Below are positions 6,877 to 7,312 of a stretch of DNA of 7,312 nucleotides, one piece after another. Where the stretch lies: contig JAEYCM010000007.1 in NCBI GenBank assembly GCA_023455425.1, positions 1 through 7,312 of the forward strand, written 5' to 3'. This DNA comes from Bacillota bacterium (GTDB lineage Bacteria; Bacillota; Clostridia; Christensenellales; CAG-138). Each line of letters begins with the position of its first letter. The first letter of the stretch is position 1. A program made the position numbers and the translations under genes. The notes below the pieces were generated by a model. It did no database searches. It saw only the letters and a program-made list of their open reading frames with translations, and had not been told where the DNA came from.

Positions 6877-6944
6877 AGCGGCATATGCGAAAGGCTTGCC
6901 TTTTGTGATCATATACTTTTGCGTAGAAGTGGAGCCGTTTTTTT
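6863..6944 (+). terminator. Possible long-loop terminator of the Fe-S/membrane protein unit
   Basis: AAAACGGCT (6863-6871), ending on the first base of the stop codon, is perfectly complementary to AGCCGTTTT (6933-6941), followed by three more T (seven T in a row, 6938-6944). The 61-base loop contains its own stacked helices: ATATG/CATAT (6883-6887 with 6910-6914) and CGAAAGG/CCTTTTG (6888-6894 with 6899-6905). The loop is long for an intrinsic terminator, and the 3' arm overlaps T-box stem I, so this is tentative. Confidence 0.4.
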
Positions 6945-7166
6945 AACCCCGTCCCAAAGAGAGCCGCCTTCTAAGCTGAAAGGGCGGCGGCGGGAAGAGA
7001 ACGTACTCGCCACGGAGCATCCGCGTAAACCGCTTTGCGGCATAAGCGCGGCGTCACCCCATGATGCGGGGAAAAAGGCGGCAAGGATTGTATGTTTCTT
7101 TTGCCGCGAAAAAGAGTGGTACCACGAACACGCCTCGTCTCTTTATTAGGAGACGAGGCGTGTTTT
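6921..7166 (+). promoter_or_regulatory. T-box riboswitch leader, specifier read as CUC (leucine)
   Basis: A cis-acting RNA that senses uncharged tRNA. Stem I has a base helix GTGG/CCAC (6929-6932 with 7010-7013), helix CCCGTC/GGCGGG (6948-6953 with 6989-6994), the AGAGAGC bulge (6958-6964) and a distal helix GCCGCCTT/AGGGCGGC (6963-6970 with 6981-6988). CUC (7006-7008) is followed by one purine and then the base helix, the usual specifier position, so leucine is the best reading. Hairpins follow at 7021-7051, 7057-7071 and stem III (GCGGCAA 7078-7084 with TTGCCGC 7101-7107). The T-box TGGTACCACG is at 7117-7126; its variable base U fits a tRNA with A73, as in tRNA-Leu. AAAGAG/CTCTTT (7111-7116 with 7139-7144) and ACG/CGT (7124-7126 with 7136-7138) form an antiterminator with the standard seven-base bulge. 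The controlled gene is beyond the window. Confidence 0.93.
7127..7166 (+). terminator. T-box intrinsic terminator
   Basis: A perfect 15-bp stem, AACACGCCTCGTCTC (7127-7141) with its complement at 7150-7164, has an eight-base loop and ends in a short T-run (7163-7166). Its 5' arm shares bases 7136-7141 with the antiterminator, so the two folds exclude each other, as expected for T-box control. The T-run is short (four), offset by the very stable stem. Confidence 0.93.
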
Positions 7167-7185
7167 ATGAGTAAAGAGATTCCTG

Positions 7186-7200
7186 AGGGACGTGTCCCTT
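7186..7200 (+). repeat. Palindromic repeat, copy 2
   Basis: AGGGACGTGTCCCTT is identical to bases 3904-3918. GATTC precedes it at a similar distance (GATTCCTG here, GATTCTCA there), and a G-rich stretch follows both copies. It begins about 20 bases after the T-box terminator. Confidence 0.65.
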
Positions 7201-7312
7201 GGGCGGAGGTTTGGGGGGACGGAGCCAAGCGCCGCCAGTGACGGAAGAAGCGCGGCGCAGTTCCAGTGAGCAAGGGAGCACAAACGGTGCGACCATTGCG
7301 AACTGTGGGGTC
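7201..7312. repeat. GC-rich repeat-like sequence at the right edge
   Basis: No credible gene is seen. A 7-bp inverted repeat GCGCCGC/GCGGCGC (7229-7235 with 7252-7258) encloses a 16-base loop. CCAGTGA occurs twice (7235-7241 and 7263-7269), and a small GCAC/GTGC hairpin follows (7278-7281 with 7287-7290). Together with the adjacent palindrome this looks like part of an intergenic repeat cluster that continues past the window, rather than an ordinary leader to a gene. Confidence 0.4.

Noticed and set aside
7167..7241. A 24-codon reading frame beginning ATGAGTAAAGAG directly after the T-box terminator.
   Set aside because: The only upstream bases are the terminator stem, with no ribosome binding site, and the frame runs through the palindromic repeat and ends in the GC-rich inverted repeat. 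It does not look like a protein.
6919..7273. Open frames of 76 (plus) and 100 (minus) residues across the T-box region.
   Set aside because: The region is fully explained by conserved T-box helices, and the predicted peptides are basic, low-complexity and unlike proteins.
1..7312. CRISPR array, tRNA or rRNA gene, insertion sequence, toxin-antitoxin or phage defence genes.
   Set aside because: No regularly spaced repeats, no tRNA cloverleaf or rRNA signatures, no transposase frames and no such proteins were seen on either strand.

Overview
The window looks like chromosome of a fairly GC-rich, low-complexity-poor Bacillota (Clostridia-like) bacterium. The reasons are a T-box tRNA-sensing leader, strong AAGGAGG-type ribosome binding sites, consensus sigma-A promoters, a lipoprotein-type substrate-binding protein with an Ala/Pro/Thr/Glu-rich linker, and a murC of the form common in Clostridia. 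The species cannot be named from the sequence alone.

Layout. (1) Bases 3-3809 (+) hold a siderophore-type iron ABC importer: a substrate-binding lipoprotein (5' end cut off by the window), two different FecCD-family permeases and an ATPase. Each gene overlaps the next by the four bases ATGA, and a perfect hairpin plus T-run terminator (3824-3851) ends the operon. (2) Bases 3850-3953 are a short convergent spacer packed with small hairpins, including one copy of a palindromic 15-mer that recurs at 7186-7200. (3) Bases 3954-5318 (-) encode MurC, with its own near-consensus promoter (TAGACA-17-TATAAT). (4) The divergent spacer 5319-5503 also carries a forward promoter (TTGACG-18-TACAAT). It drives a probable two-gene unit: a QueG-like 4Fe-4S double-cluster protein (5504-6301) and a small STM3941-like membrane protein (6328-6873). 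(5) Bases 6874-7312 contain no gene. They hold a well-formed T-box leader whose specifier is best read as CUC (leucine), its intrinsic terminator, and then repeat-like sequence running off the window. The promoter for the T-box lies inside the 3' end of the preceding gene.

How it fits together: the four ABC genes form one uptake machine, in which the lipoprotein captures ferric siderophore, the permease heterodimer makes the channel and the ATPase powers it. murC is an independent housekeeping gene of peptidoglycan synthesis. The Fe-S and membrane proteins are probably co-transcribed, but no shared function can be read from the sequence. The T-box should control a leucine-related gene (leucyl-tRNA synthetase, or leucine synthesis or transport) beyond the right edge.

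I found no convincing new multi-gene system. The points most worth a second look are the T-box region, with an embedded promoter and a possible one-way insulating terminator; the shared palindromic repeat that follows two terminators; and the QueG-like protein, which has Asn where QueG has its catalytic Asp.
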